From: an uncultured Chloroflexota bacterium
GTDB taxonomy: Bacteria > Chloroflexota > Anaerolineae > Anaerolineales > Anaerolineaceae
DNA: 64,000 bases
Direction of reading: 5' to 3'
Assembly: GCA_902786265.1 (NCBI GenBank)
Contig: CADACE010000002.1
Span: forward strand, 1 to 64,000
Shown piece after piece: positions 18,065 to 27,833 of the stretch (position 1 is the stretch's first letter; every line of letters begins with the position of its first letter). The position numbers and the translations under genes were made by a program. The notes beneath the pieces are model-generated. The model saw nothing but the letters and a program-made list of their open reading frames with translations. It did not search any database and had not been told where the DNA came from.

Positions 18065-19843
18065 ATGACAAAACCAGTTCTTGTTACAGCCGCCTGGCCT
18101 TATGCAAATGCTTACATTCATGTTGGAAACCTCACAGGTTCCTATTTACCTGCCGACATTTTTGCCCGATATCAGCGATTAGCCGGCCGTGATGTTCTGT
18201 TTGTTTCCGGTTCAGACGCGCACGGCACACCGATCACCGTACGTGCCGACGCGGAAAAAACCACCCCGGAAGAAGTTTACAAAAGATTCCATGAATCTTT
18301 TCTTGAAATGCAGACCAAAGTCGGCATCAGCTACGACCTTTTCACCAGCACCCATACAGAAAATCATTTCAAGGTCTCTCAGGATGTTTTCCTCGCTCTG
18401 ATGGAAAACGGTTATCTTTATAAACACACAGAAAAACAATGGTACGCACCCTCCCAGGGACGTTTCCTTCCTGACCGTTATGTCGAAGGAAAATGCTACA
18501 TTTGCGGATATGAAAACGCCCGCTCCGACCAGTGTGATAAATGCGGGAGCCTGCTTGACCCGGAAAAATTGCTCGAACCGAAATCCAAGATCGATGGTTC
18601 TACCCCGGAGCTGCGTGACACCGAGCATTACTATCTGGATCTCGGTAAATTGCAGCAGAATGTAGTTGATTTTCTGAAAGCAAGAGAAGATTACTGGCGC
18701 CCGAACGTCGTCAGACAATCCCTCGGACAGATCCTGGCAAATGAACTCCATGGCCGCGCGATCACCCGTGACCTGGACTGGGGTATCCCGGTTCCGGTTC
18801 AGGATGCAGCCGGAAAGTGCCTGTACGTATGGTTCGAAGCGGTTGTCGGTTATCTTTCCGCTGCCATTGAATGGTGCAAACTGAACGGTACTCCCGATGA
18901 ATGGAAAAAATGGTGGGAAGACCCCGAAAGCAAGACCTATTATTTCATCGGCAAAGACAACATTCCTTTCCATGCCGTGATCTGGCCTGCGCAGTTAGCC
19001 GGAATGGGAACCAAATTCGATGTGATCTTCAACGGGCAGGAAGGGAAACCGCTGAACCTGCCTTACGATGTTCCCGCGAATGAGTTCATGAACCTCGAAG
19101 GACAGAAAATCTCCGGATCCCGTAACTGGGCTGTCTGGGTAAACGATTTCCTTGCGGATTATGATCCGGACCCGCTTCGTTATTATCTGACCGTCAATAT
19201 GCCGGAATCGAAAGATACGGATTGGGACTGGGAAGACTTTTTCAAACGCAACAATGACGAACTGGTAGCCACATGGGGCAACCTCTGCAACCGTGTGATC
19301 TCCTTTGCCAATAAACATTGGGGAGAAGTACCGGAACCGGGTGAATTGGACGACATTGATAAAGAACTGCTCAACACCATCGAAGCCGGTTTCCAGACCG
19401 TCGCGAAAGAATACGAAGCGGTCCATCTGCGTGCCGCGTTGGGCGAAACCATGCGCCTGGCTACAGAAGTAAACAAATATCTTGATGTGGCAGCGCCGTG
19501 GCAGCTCGTGAAGACCGACAAGGAAGCAGCGGGAAGAAAAATCTATACCGCGCTCCGTGCCATCGACAATCTGAAGGTTTTGTTCGCTCCTGTTCTGCCG
19601 TTCACTTCTGAAAGACTGAATAAGATCCTCGGATATGAACATCAGTTATTCGGCGAACAGTTTATTGATACAGTAACCGATTCCCTCGGTGAACATCGGG
19701 TAAACCGCTACGATCCGAAAAACGCGGAAGGAAAATGGGAAAAATCCGAGCTTTCCGCAGGGCAAAAATTCGGTCCGATCAGCCCGCTCTTCAAAAAGCT
19801 GGATCATTCCATCGTTGATACAGAAAGAGCCAAATTAGGCTAA
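18065..19843 (+). CDS. metG: Methionyl-tRNA synthetase
   Basis: Charges tRNA-Met with methionine. The 592 aa enzyme has the class I signature HVGNL near residue 21 in the HIGH position, four zinc-type cysteines in CYICGYENARSDQCDKCG (about 145-162), the WFDA-like loop VWFEAVVGY, and KISGS in the KMSKS position (GQKISGSRNW). The anticodon-binding helical domain follows, and there is no C-terminal tRNA-binding EMAP domain. The long zinc knuckle and the KISGS variant suggest the archaeal/eukaryote-like MetRS type. A purine-rich AAGAGGA precedes ATG 18065. Confidence 0.94.
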   Translation: MTKPVLVTAAWPYANAYIHVGNLTGSYLPADIFARYQRLAGRDVLFVSGSDAHGTPITVRADAEKTTPEEVYKRFHESFLEMQTKVGISYDLFTSTHTENHFKVSQDVFLALMENGYLYKHTEKQWYAPSQGRFLPDRYVEGKCYICGYENARSDQCDKCGSLLDPEKLLEPKSKIDGSTPELRDTEHYYLDLGKLQQNVVDFLKAREDYWRPNVVRQSLGQILANELHGRAITRDLDWGIPVPVQDAAGKCLYVWFEAVVGYLSAAIEWCKLNGTPDEWKKWWEDPESKTYYFIGKDNIPFHAVIWPAQLAGMGTKFDVIFNGQEGKPLNLPYDVPANEFMNLEGQKISGSRNWAVWVNDFLADYDPDPLRYYLTVNMPESKDTDWDWEDFFKRNNDELVATWGNLCNRVISFANKHWGEVPEPGELDDIDKELLNTIEAGFQTVAKEYEAVHLRAALGETMRLATEVNKYLDVAAPWQLVKTDKEAAGRKIYTALRAIDNLKVLFAPVLPFTSERLNKILGYEHQLFGEQFIDTVTDSLGEHRVNRYDPKNAEGKWEKSELSAGQKFGPISPLFKKLDHSIVDTERAKLG

Positions 19844-19844
19844 A

Positions 19845-19890
19845 AAAAAACTTTGAGCCCGGAAAAAATCCGGGCTCTTATTTTTCATAA
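19845..19890. terminator. Bidirectional terminator between metG and SUMF1-like gene
   Basis: GAGCCCGG pairs with CCGGGCTC across an A-rich loop (19855-19877). T-rich tails lie on both sides (TTATTTTTC on plus; nine T on minus). It serves two convergent genes and touches the stop codon of the minus-strand gene at 19878. Confidence 0.85.
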
Positions 19891-20726
19891 ACACAGCGGA
19901 AACCGCGGTTCAATCCGGGTGAATTCGGATCATGTGCATCCCGGAAATTCAAACGCAGATGAGATACATCATCCGCATACGATCCGCCTTTCAGCATTCT
20001 TCCGAGCGTCCCTTCGTGTATCACACGCAAATCTTCCCATGCCCCCGTATAAACAGGCTGGTCCAAGTCAAACATCCATTCCATTGCCCATTCACGGACG
20101 TTGCCGGACATATCCATCGTTCCGTATAAGGTTTTTCCACGGGGCAGCCAACCTGAAAGTGTTTTCCCGCCAAAGAAGTTATCATAATTTGCCTTGTCAA
20201 AAGCTTTTATTGAGTCATCCCAGTACAATATGTTCCCTTCCGGACCTCTTGCGGCTTTTTCCCATTGGATCTCCGTCGGAAGGTGACCGCCATAAAATTC
20301 GCAATAATCTTCAGCCTGTCCCCAACTGACAAAAACAACCGGCAGCAGCTCATATTCTTTCTGAACCCAATATTTATAATACTCGTCGACATAACGCGGC
20401 TCAAGAAAAGAAGGATTCTCCTTCAGAAAATCTTTATACGCTTTTACGGTTACGGGGATCTGGTCGATCCAAAAATCACCGGCATATACAGTTTCGGCAT
20501 ATTCATTTTTTCCGACTGATGCTTTGCCCTCCGGGATCAAAATTTGTACTCGATCATCTGATCCGATCCTGGATTGAGTCGGCGCCTCATTTCGAAACTG
20601 GAAAATACTGTACGGAAATAATAATTGGTAATGGTTCGGACGGATATATTTATTGAAAATAACCCATCCGCTCACGATGAGCAGGATGGGTATGAATACA
20701 TAAATTATGCTTTGCAGCTTTCTCAT
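19878..20726 (-). CDS. SUMF1/formylglycine-generating-type domain protein
   Basis: A 282 aa protein with an N-terminal membrane anchor (IYVFIPILLIVSGW) and a C-type-lectin-like SUMF1 domain. Typical pieces are the opening LIPEGKASVGKNEYAE, PVTVKAYKDFL, the VSWGQAEDYCEF block, LPTEIQWEKAARG, GNVREWAMEW, LKGGSYADD and the final NRGFRCV. The sulfatase-activating enzyme needs particular cysteines in its C-terminal half that I do not see, so a binding or signalling role is likelier. ATG 20726 overlaps the stop of the upstream gene (TAATG), indicating coupling; the longer upstream frame lies inside that gene and is not used. Confidence 0.8.
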   Translation of the reverse strand: MRKLQSIIYVFIPILLIVSGWVIFNKYIRPNHYQLLFPYSIFQFRNEAPTQSRIGSDDRVQILIPEGKASVGKNEYAETVYAGDFWIDQIPVTVKAYKDFLKENPSFLEPRYVDEYYKYWVQKEYELLPVVFVSWGQAEDYCEFYGGHLPTEIQWEKAARGPEGNILYWDDSIKAFDKANYDNFFGGKTLSGWLPRGKTLYGTMDMSGNVREWAMEWMFDLDQPVYTGAWEDLRVIHEGTLGRMLKGGSYADDVSHLRLNFRDAHDPNSPGLNRGFRCVYEK

Positions 20727-22192
20727 TACGAATTGCTGTTCGGATTCTGGTTCGGCTGTTGTGGATAATTTTGGGCAGGGTTCGGCCAATTAGGATATCC
20801 CTGCGGATTAAAATTAGGATTCTGCGGATATCCCGGCATATTCTGCTGATTTCCCTGCTGAGGAAACTGGCTCTGTCCATTGAGCTGAGGATTATTTCCG
20901 GCAGCCGGAGTTCCCTGTCCGGGCATTTGTCCCTGAGGACGCATCTGCGGAGGATACATCTGCTGGTTAGCCATATAGGTATTCATCGGCTGCTGATATC
21001 CCGGATACGGCATCTGCGGCATTTGCGGGTTGCCCTGATTATTATACGGATAATTCGGCTGCTGCATCCCATAACCCGGAACCGGCGGCTGGGGAATTCT
21101 CTGCTGCATGTTGGGGAAAGGCGCCGGGCTGTTCATGTTATTGAAGGGACTGTTCGGCTGAGCGCCGAAGAAATTCGGAGCCGCAGGCTGTGGAATGCTT
21201 TTCGGTTCGGCAGCCCCGAATGGATTATTAGGCTGCGGAATATTATTGAACGATGAAACCTGGTTCAGCCCGCTTGTTGGTTCACCTACCGTAAATGGAT
21301 TGACCGGCAGCGAATTATTGGAAACAGGCTCAGGCTGAGCAGGCGTTTCCGAGGAAACTTTTGGCGCTTCAGTATTCGGATCGTTGCCGCTCACAGGTTC
21401 CGGTTCGGTCCGATTCTGGTTCGATACGGACTGAACCTCCGGTGAATCAACCCGGCGGCCATATATTTTTTGCAGTTCCGCAAACGCTGAATCCGGTTCT
21501 GGCTCAGGAATGGTTGGGGCCAGCGGTACCTCAGCTTTACCTGCGGATACAAAATTATTGAAATCCAGATTGGATTCAATGATCGGAGAAGTCTCTATTT
21601 TCGAAAAAACAGGTTGTTCGGCAGCTTTTTCATCCGGTTTTACGATAAGACCGGTCAATAATGCCAATTCATAATCGGGATTCGCAAAGATGTCCGGTAC
21701 GATATCATCAATAATGCGATGCTCCGCTTCCTCACGGAATTCAGGCGGCAGCTGAACTCTGCTGATAGTAAATAATACTTTCAGCAGAACCCTTTTGACT
21801 TCCAGAGGAGCATAAGAAGCCAGGTCAAAAACATCTCCGCTGGTAGCGCTGTTCGTGAGTTTCTTTATGGCTGTTTGTACAAGAAAATTTGCTTCTTTTA
21901 CGGTCATCGAATGCCAATTTCTTGTTTTTATAACTTTACTTAAATGCGGGAGCAACTCATCTTCCTTAATTTTCGGTCCTTTTGCGTTCAAAACGATGAC
22001 CAGCATTCCTGAAAGTCCGAGCGTGATCGCATTTTTATCATTTCCATCCGCGTCTACAACATCATAGGTAAAACCATCAGATTGGATTTGATATTGCGGC
22101 GGATTTCCTTTAAATGACCAGGTATCATTTGAAAAATCGACGACTTCGGGAAGATCCAGTTTTTTATCTTTCTTATTGCCAAAAAGCGCCAT
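20726..22192 (-). CDS. Unknown protein with long Pro/Asn/Gln-rich tail
   Basis: A 488 aa protein of unknown family. The first 190 or so residues look globular (for example DTWSFKGNPPQYQIQSDG and KTRNWHSMTVKEANFLVQ). An acidic, Pro/Glu-rich middle is followed by about 190 residues rich in Pro, Asn and Gln with loose repeats such as QPNNPFG, QPNSPFNN and QPNYPYNNQ. There is no signal peptide or membrane segment, so it is probably cytoplasmic and partly disordered. It is coupled to the downstream membrane SUMF1-like protein by TAATG and follows the AI-2E-type permease gene by about 20 bases. Confidence 0.65.
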   Translation of the reverse strand: MALFGNKKDKKLDLPEVVDFSNDTWSFKGNPPQYQIQSDGFTYDVVDADGNDKNAITLGLSGMLVIVLNAKGPKIKEDELLPHLSKVIKTRNWHSMTVKEANFLVQTAIKKLTNSATSGDVFDLASYAPLEVKRVLLKVLFTISRVQLPPEFREEAEHRIIDDIVPDIFANPDYELALLTGLIVKPDEKAAEQPVFSKIETSPIIESNLDFNNFVSAGKAEVPLAPTIPEPEPDSAFAELQKIYGRRVDSPEVQSVSNQNRTEPEPVSGNDPNTEAPKVSSETPAQPEPVSNNSLPVNPFTVGEPTSGLNQVSSFNNIPQPNNPFGAAEPKSIPQPAAPNFFGAQPNSPFNNMNSPAPFPNMQQRIPQPPVPGYGMQQPNYPYNNQGNPQMPQMPYPGYQQPMNTYMANQQMYPPQMRPQGQMPGQGTPAAGNNPQLNGQSQFPQQGNQQNMPGYPQNPNFNPQGYPNWPNPAQNYPQQPNQNPNSNS

Positions 22193-22213
22193 ATAAAACC
22201 TCTTCTTCTAATA

Positions 22214-23413
22214 TTATTCCACGTACAATTCAGGATAAGGATCCTGTCTTTTTATTTTACTAATTATATAATATAAAATCTCTTTTAACAACGCAATCAT
22301 TGGGGCAGCAAAGACCGCACCAAGGATCCCCAACCGGGAGCTCAAGGCCATGATCCCGATCAAAATTATCACAGGATGTAATTCTAATGCATTTCCCATG
22401 ATATGAGGCACAAGAAACAGATTTTCAGTCTGCTGTATGATCACTGCCGCAACCACAGCCATAATTGCTATTACGATGTTACTGAAAGGGATCCAGGACG
22501 ATCCAAAAATAAGAGCACTGATAACCGCAGGAACTGTTGCCAGTATCGGACCTATATTGGGGACGACCTCGCAAAAACCTGCGATGACCCCAAGCAGAAG
22601 CGCCCATCGAAGTCCCATGACCATATAGATGATATAAGTTATGCCGCCTATAAATAACATCAGCTTCAATTCCCCGATAAAGTACTTTTCCCAAACTGTC
22701 TTTAATCGCCGAAGCAATTCGCTGATTTCCGGCTGATATTTTTCTTCAAAAACGCTAATCATTACGTTCCAGATTTTATATCCGTCCCTGCACAGATATA
22801 ACGAAGTCATCACCGCGGTAACAATCAGGATTAAAGCGGTCAGGATTTGACCGAAAATATTTGTAGAAACTGAAAAAATCTGCTTGGCTGTTTCAGTGAA
22901 ATCAGGAATCAGATACTCAATGTTGATCGACTCAACTTTCAGATTCCGGATCCATTCCTGAACCGATTCAAGCGGTTTCGAAAGGTCAAAATTAAACCCG
23001 CCTATTGTGAATGAAGCTGTATCAATTTCCTGGGCAAGCTGGTCAATATATAAATCTATTGCCGACAAAACCTGCGGCCAATCTATAGCAAAGAAATTGC
23101 GGACTGCCTGTGTCACTACAGGGATAAAAAATGAGACAGCCAGGCTGATCACTACGACAAGTAATATATACGAAATAACTATCGATAAATTTCTGTTTAT
23201 GTGCAGTTTATTATGAAACAGATGCACAATCGGGTTTAATAAATATGCTACCACTGCAGACAAAACAATCAGCGTGACGCTGCCTCGCAGCAAATATAAA
23301 ACACCGATCAGCAGCAATATAAGACTGACCAGGGCAATGTAACGGACAGTGTTTGTCCATACAGGCCGCTCATCTTCTGTATTGTTATTGATTTTTATAG
23401 ATTTATCGTCCAT
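22214..23413 (-). CDS. AI-2E family (PerM-like) membrane transporter
   Basis: A polytopic membrane protein of 399 aa with the family layout: two N-terminal helices (VSLILLLIGVLYLLRGSVTLIVLS), a third helix, a soluble loop of about 150 residues, and a C-terminal helical block with GLRWALLLGVIAGFCEVVPNIGPILATVPA and HPVIILIGIMAL. Members export or exchange small molecules, Na+ or H+; the substrate here is unknown. ATG 23413 is preferred over an in-frame TTG at 23437, which overlaps the upstream stop. Confidence 0.88.
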   Translation of the reverse strand: MDDKSIKINNNTEDERPVWTNTVRYIALVSLILLLIGVLYLLRGSVTLIVLSAVVAYLLNPIVHLFHNKLHINRNLSIVISYILLVVVISLAVSFFIPVVTQAVRNFFAIDWPQVLSAIDLYIDQLAQEIDTASFTIGGFNFDLSKPLESVQEWIRNLKVESINIEYLIPDFTETAKQIFSVSTNIFGQILTALILIVTAVMTSLYLCRDGYKIWNVMISVFEEKYQPEISELLRRLKTVWEKYFIGELKLMLFIGGITYIIYMVMGLRWALLLGVIAGFCEVVPNIGPILATVPAVISALIFGSSWIPFSNIVIAIMAVVAAVIIQQTENLFLVPHIMGNALELHPVIILIGIMALSSRLGILGAVFAAPMIALLKEILYYIISKIKRQDPYPELYVE

Positions 23414-23433
23414 TATTCTGCCAAAACCTATTA

Positions 23434-24615
23434 TCAATAAAAATTGTTCGGATTGATCGGTGTCCCATTATACCGCATTTCATAATGCAGATGCGGGCCC
23501 GATGAATTACCTGTAGAACCAAGTGACGCGATAGTATCGCCCTGGAAAACGTAGTACCCGCAATCTACATTATATGAATCAAGATGTGCGTAAAGTGTCT
23601 GCCAGCCATTCCCATGGTCTATCATTACAACGTTACCATAGCCATGATTGTTCCATCCGGCGTATACGACAACACCGGCATCGGCTGCGTAAACAGGATT
23701 TCCAAGTGAACCCGCGATATCAATTGCCCGATGGTTTGTCGCTTCGTCATAATTATATCCGGAAATCCAATGTTCCGATGTCGGCCAGACAAAAGTCCCG
23801 CTCCCCAAAGGTCCGTCTGTTACGGCCTGACATGCTCCCGGACCGTAAATCGATGCCACCGCAGGGTTCTCACGGGTGATCAACGGCGCTGACCAGTTAA
23901 CAAATGAGCGGGATCCTCCGGGGATGACAAGCCATGTTCCCGCACGGATATTGGGGTTGCTGTAATCACCGATCGTTTCACGGGATAACCCATTGGCAGG
24001 GAAATCAATGATATCTTCCGGAGTCACTTTATAAACATCAGCCACTCCGTTCAGGCCGTCGCCGTCATGCCATTCATAATAAACTCCGTCCACCGGAAGA
24101 ATATTAATTTCCATTCCGGCCCTCAGCGCGTGAGGGTCATCCGACAGGGTGTATGGGTTTCCCCACAGGATCGTACTGGGACTCAGATTAAACTGTTCAC
24201 CGATACCGATAACCGTATCATTTTCCTGGACAGTATAACGCTGCACCTGGTAACGGGCTTTCATCGGTAAATTAGTGTGATTATCTGATATACGGTACAA
24301 ACCCTGCGATAAGTAAAATTTTTCATCTTCTGGCACGACAGGTGAATAATAGGGTAAAAACGCGTCGGTAAAGGATTCAGCGGCTTTTTCCGGATTTATA
24401 TTTTCGACCCGTACCGGTTCCCTCTCCTGCAAATAATGTCTGGACGCGAAAACAAGAACAACCCCGCACAGTATTATGGTCACAATAATCGTACCGACTT
24501 TTATAAAACCTTCTCCGAGACCGTACCATAATATTCGATTCCATATATTCTCGCGGGTTTCCTGTTCAGTCTGATTCGGTGATTGATTGTCTGTTTGTTT
24601 TTCGTTATTATTCAT
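23434..24615 (-). CDS. LysM and M23 (lysostaphin-type) cell-wall peptidase
   Basis: A 393 aa envelope hydrolase. A single membrane anchor (VGTIIVTIILCGVVLVFA, about residues 40-58) is followed by two LysM-like segments (YTVQENDTVIGIGEQFNLS; VADVYKVTPEDIIDF) that should bind peptidoglycan, and a C-terminal M23 domain. Zinc ligands are visible as HRAIDIAG (H...D) and the HLH of GPHLHYEMR; YGNVVMIDHGNG and TLYAHL are also typical. All expected catalytic residues appear intact. It is the first gene of the four-gene minus-strand operon ending at 19878. Confidence 0.9.
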   Translation of the reverse strand: MNNNEKQTDNQSPNQTEQETRENIWNRILWYGLGEGFIKVGTIIVTIILCGVVLVFASRHYLQEREPVRVENINPEKAAESFTDAFLPYYSPVVPEDEKFYLSQGLYRISDNHTNLPMKARYQVQRYTVQENDTVIGIGEQFNLSPSTILWGNPYTLSDDPHALRAGMEINILPVDGVYYEWHDGDGLNGVADVYKVTPEDIIDFPANGLSRETIGDYSNPNIRAGTWLVIPGGSRSFVNWSAPLITRENPAVASIYGPGACQAVTDGPLGSGTFVWPTSEHWISGYNYDEATNHRAIDIAGSLGNPVYAADAGVVVYAGWNNHGYGNVVMIDHGNGWQTLYAHLDSYNVDCGYYVFQGDTIASLGSTGNSSGPHLHYEMRYNGTPINPNNFY

Positions 24616-24675
24616 AGCTCACTTCTTCATTTTCTATTATAATGTCATTTATTAGGAAATAGACAGGAATAATAT

Positions 24676-25779
24676 ATGAAAAGGTTTGTTTTTCCGTTTA
24701 CGGCAATCGTTGGCCAGTCCGATATGAAGCTTTCGCTCATCCTGAATGCTATCGATCCGCGGATTGGCGGAGTACTGATCAAAGGAGAAAGAGGCACGGC
24801 GAAATCTACAGCCGCACGGGCTTTGGCAGACCTTTTACCGGAACAGAGATGTATAAAAGGCTGTCATTTCGGCTGCGATCCGGAAGATCCGATGCACTTT
24901 TGTGATGACTGCGCGGAAAAATATGCCGAACAAGAATTTGAAATAATCACTCGGAAAACACCGTTTGTGGATCTCCCGCTTTCAGCTACCGAAGACAGAA
25001 TCGTCGGAACATTGGATTTTGAAAAGGCTTTGACTGACGGGAAAAAGCATTTTGAACCCGGATTATTCGCCCGGGTAAACCGCGGAATTTTATACGCGGA
25101 TGAAGTTAATTTGTTGGACGACCATGTGGTGGACACACTGTTGGATGCGGCTGCGATGGGAATCAATCATGTCGAACGGGAAGGTATATCTTTCACACAT
25201 CCTGCCCGTTTTATCATGATCGGGACAATGAACCCGGAAGAAGGTGATCTCCGTCCCCAGCTTTTGGACCGTTTTGCCCATTCCGTTGAAATTCATGGTG
25301 AGACAAACCCTGAAGAACGAGTAAAAATCGTCAACCGGACGCTGGCTTTTGAACAGGATCCGGAAGCTTTTTGCGGCAGCTTTTCCAAACAGCAGCAGGA
25401 CCTTGCAAACCGCATCACGGAAGCTCAAAGAAATCTCCACAACGTGCGTTATTCCTCACAGGACCTTTACGCCATTGCTGAATTGACGACATCCTTCCAT
25501 GTTGAAGGACATCGTGCCGATATTGTTATTCTGAAAACCGCAAGAGCCCTGGCTGCATTTGAAAACCGTGATTTCATTACTCAGAATGACATTTCCAGAG
25601 CAGCAGCACTGACACTTCCGCATCGCATCATTTCCGGCCATGGCAGCGACAGTGCGGTAAAACCTGAAGAAATTGAATCCAAAGCCTCAAAGATCCTCGA
25701 AAACATGCCGAAAAGCCCGGAAATATCTTCTGCAGACAACGAAGAAGAAAATGATGATAAAAAAAAACAGATGATATAG
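24676..25779 (+). CDS. chlI: Mg/Co-chelatase AAA+ subunit (ChlI/BchI-like); short product of chlD
   Basis: A 367 aa AAA+ ATPase of the ChlI/BchI family, which drives metal insertion into tetrapyrroles with a ChlD/CobT-type partner. Walker [10 protein letters not shown] is at residues 37-45, followed by a cysteine group (C59, C63, C67, C76, C79) typical of some ChlI proteins. Further marks are LYADEVNLL (Walker B) and [19 protein letters not shown]. The frame ends at KKKQMI and a stop right after a run of nine A, and the -1 frame is open from that run into a VWA domain. The short ORF is thus probably the small subunit, with a longer product made by frameshifting. No chelatase large subunit gene is in the window. 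Confidence 0.88.
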   Translation: MKRFVFPFTAIVGQSDMKLSLILNAIDPRIGGVLIKGERGTAKSTAARALADLLPEQRCIKGCHFGCDPEDPMHFCDDCAEKYAEQEFEIITRKTPFVDLPLSATEDRIVGTLDFEKALTDGKKHFEPGLFARVNRGILYADEVNLLDDHVVDTLLDAAAMGINHVEREGISFTHPARFIMIGTMNPEEGDLRPQLLDRFAHSVEIHGETNPEERVKIVNRTLAFEQDPEAFCGSFSKQQQDLANRITEAQRNLHNVRYSSQDLYAIAELTTSFHVEGHRADIVILKTARALAAFENRDFITQNDISRAAALTLPHRIISGHGSDSAVKPEEIESKASKILENMPKSPEISSADNEEENDDKKKQMI

Positions 25780-25793
25780 ATATTCCTCATCTG
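25759..25793 (+). promoter_or_regulatory. Candidate -1 frameshift signal (A9 run plus hairpin)
   Basis: Nine A at 25759-25767 lie exactly in phase as three AAA codons. The stop TAG of the zero frame is at 25777-25779. CAGATGA (25768-25774) can pair with TCATCTG (25787-25793). A slip to -1 gives ACA GAT GAT ATA and an open frame through to 26726. The hairpin directly abuts the run, closer than the usual spacer, so transcriptional slippage on A9 is an alternative. Confidence 0.65.
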
Positions 25794-26726
25794 GTGATCC
25801 AATCATCCGAATCTTATATTCCGGCTGCGGAGACCATCTATAATCAAAACCAGCCATTCTGGTGGGATGCGGCACGCATCATTGAAGATGACTTTACGTT
25901 TCCTTTATACGAGAAAGCCCCTTCTGAAAAAAAACAGAACAGGGGAAAGAAAAAGGAACTTGTCTCAGCCGGAAAAACAGGCCATTACATACGCGCAGTA
26001 CCCGCGGAAAAGGATTACGCGGATATTGCTCCGGCCGCCACTATAAGATCCGCAGCAGGGAAACAGTTTCAGCGTCTGCACGTAGATGATCCTGTCAAGC
26101 CGGCTGTTTTGATCAAACCGGCTGATATCATGAAAAGGGTCCGGATACGGAAAAATTCATCACTGATCGTTTTTCTGGTTGACCTGTCCTGGTCTATGGC
26201 AGTGACACAGAGAATGGCTGCCACGAAAAAGGCTATTACCCTGATTTTAAATAAAGCATATCAGTTTCGTGACGATATTTGTCTGATCACGTTTCATGAA
26301 AATCATGCCGACGTCATCATTTCTCCGACACATTCAATAACATTGGCAGAGAAAGCCATGAAAAAAATGTCTGTCGGCGGAAAGACCCCGCTGCCGGCCG
26401 GGTTGATGCTCGCGCATGAGATCCTGAACAAAGAAAGCAGAAAATACGGGAGAGAAAACATAGCTCTGGTGCTCCTTTCTGATTGTGAGGCAAATGTTCC
26501 TCTTTCATCAGCTGATGACCCGGATCCACAAGAAGAAGCTGTTTCCGAAGCAAAGAAAATCGCCTCAGAAGGATATCACAGCATTGTAATTAATTCCGAT
26601 CAGATGTCGTTTGGACAGGGATATTCGAATTCACTGGCAAAGCATCTGAATGCTGCCTGTTACCTGATATCAGGATTCAATGAAGATCACTTGCTTAATA
26701 CACTTCGTTCGGAGCTGATTCTTTGA
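25768..26726 (+). CDS. chlD: VWA (ChlD/BchD-like) part of frameshifted chelatase subunit
   Basis: The -1 frame continues the ChlI-like protein with an Asp/Pro-containing junction, a basic linker and a C-terminal von Willebrand A domain. The MIDAS is intact: [10 protein letters not shown] (DxSxS), GGKTPL (Thr) and LLSDCEAN (Asp). With the slip the full product is about 683 aa, the normal size of ChlD (AAA+ domain, linker, VWA). If translated alone, the first start would be GTG 25794, which has no ribosome binding site, and the protein would lack the AAA+ half. I therefore read this as the C-terminal part of the long product. It ends 29 bases before the first M42 peptidase gene. Confidence 0.8.
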
Positions 26727-26755
26727 TACAATTAGAAGGAAAGAAGGTACAGTAC

Positions 26756-27832
26756 ATGAATGATATTGAAAAAATAAAAGAAGTTCTTTCCTGTCTCTGC
26801 TCTTTACCCGGACCTTCCGGTTATGAAGAACCAATTGCAGAGGCTGCCGGAAAAATATGGTCCGGATTATCCGATGAAATAAAAATTTCACCTCTGGGTA
26901 ATCTTTACGCAATAAAAAAGGCGAATGTTCCTTCTGAAGGGAAGAAGCGGAAAATTCTTTTTGCCGTTCATATGGATGCTGTAGGGATGATCGCGACAGA
27001 AGTAGTACAGGAATTCATTCGCTTTGAATCCATCGGCGGTCTGGATCCGCGGGTCCTTCCCGGTCAGTTTGTAACGGTCCATACGAAAACCGGGCCGGTC
27101 AAAGGGTTGATCGTTATGCCGTCCGCAAGCCTTACCAAAGAGGATTATGGCAGAAATCCGATTCCGCTGAAAGACCTTATGATCGATACCGGATATAATG
27201 CTGATGTGCTTGCAAAACTTGTCCGGCCCGGTGATATCATCTCCTTTGCGAATGAACCGGTTTGTATGCAGGATGATACCTTTTCCGGACATACACTGGA
27301 TAACCGCGCATCTATGGCTGCAGTCACAATTTGCCTTCAGGAACTGCAAAGCATCCGGCATAAATGGGATGTCTATGCTGTCGGAACTGTTCAGGAAGAA
27401 GAGACCGGAGCGGGAGCAGCTTCTGCGCCTTATCAAATCAGACCGGATATTTCTGTCGCAATCGATGTCACTTTTGCCACCGGACCGGGCTCAAAAAGCT
27501 GGGATACCTTCCCCCTGGCAGGCGGTCCTGTCCTCGGCTTTGGGATGAACATTCATCCGGCTCTTTATGAGATTTGCAAAGAGATTTGCGAAGAAGAACG
27601 CATCCCGTACTCCACTGAATATTCACCGCGGATGAGCGGAACAGATGCTGTCGACCTGCAAATCGCCGCAGGCGGCGCTCCGACAATGGTCATCAGCATC
27701 CCGCTGCGTTACATGCATACCGCTAACGAAATCATTTCCGCAAAAGATGTTAGAGATGTCGGCAGACTTTTAGCCGCCCTGGTTCGAAAGCTCGATGAAA
27801 ACACCATGAACCGTCTGGCCTGGGAGGATTGA
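26756..27832 (+). CDS. M42 family aminopeptidase (copy 1)
   Basis: A 358 aa dizinc aminopeptidase of the TET/glucanase-like M42 family that trims N-terminal residues from peptides. Metal and catalytic positions appear complete: AVHMDAVG (His), TLDNRAS (bridging Asp), VQEEETGAGA (catalytic Glu pair), AIDVTFATG (Asp) and RYMHT (His). The ATG at 26756 follows AAGAAGG; the longer frame from a TTG overlaps chlD and is unlikely. It ends one base before the next M42 start, so the three M42 genes are probably one transcript. Confidence 0.9.
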   Translation: MNDIEKIKEVLSCLCSLPGPSGYEEPIAEAAGKIWSGLSDEIKISPLGNLYAIKKANVPSEGKKRKILFAVHMDAVGMIATEVVQEFIRFESIGGLDPRVLPGQFVTVHTKTGPVKGLIVMPSASLTKEDYGRNPIPLKDLMIDTGYNADVLAKLVRPGDIISFANEPVCMQDDTFSGHTLDNRASMAAVTICLQELQSIRHKWDVYAVGTVQEEETGAGAASAPYQIRPDISVAIDVTFATGPGSKSWDTFPLAGGPVLGFGMNIHPALYEICKEICEEERIPYSTEYSPRMSGTDAVDLQIAAGGAPTMVISIPLRYMHTANEIISAKDVRDVGRLLAALVRKLDENTMNRLAWED

Positions 27833-27833
27833 A

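Noticed and set aside
25759..25767. Simple sequencing error splitting chlD
   Set aside because: Cannot be excluded, but the in-phase A9, the near stop and the known frameshifting of this gene family make a programmed event more likely.
24676..26726. Evidence for photosynthesis or bacteriochlorophyll synthesis
   Set aside because: Only the AAA+/VWA chelatase parts are present; no BchH or other pigment genes. Such proteins also serve cobalt chelation, which suits a non-phototroph better.
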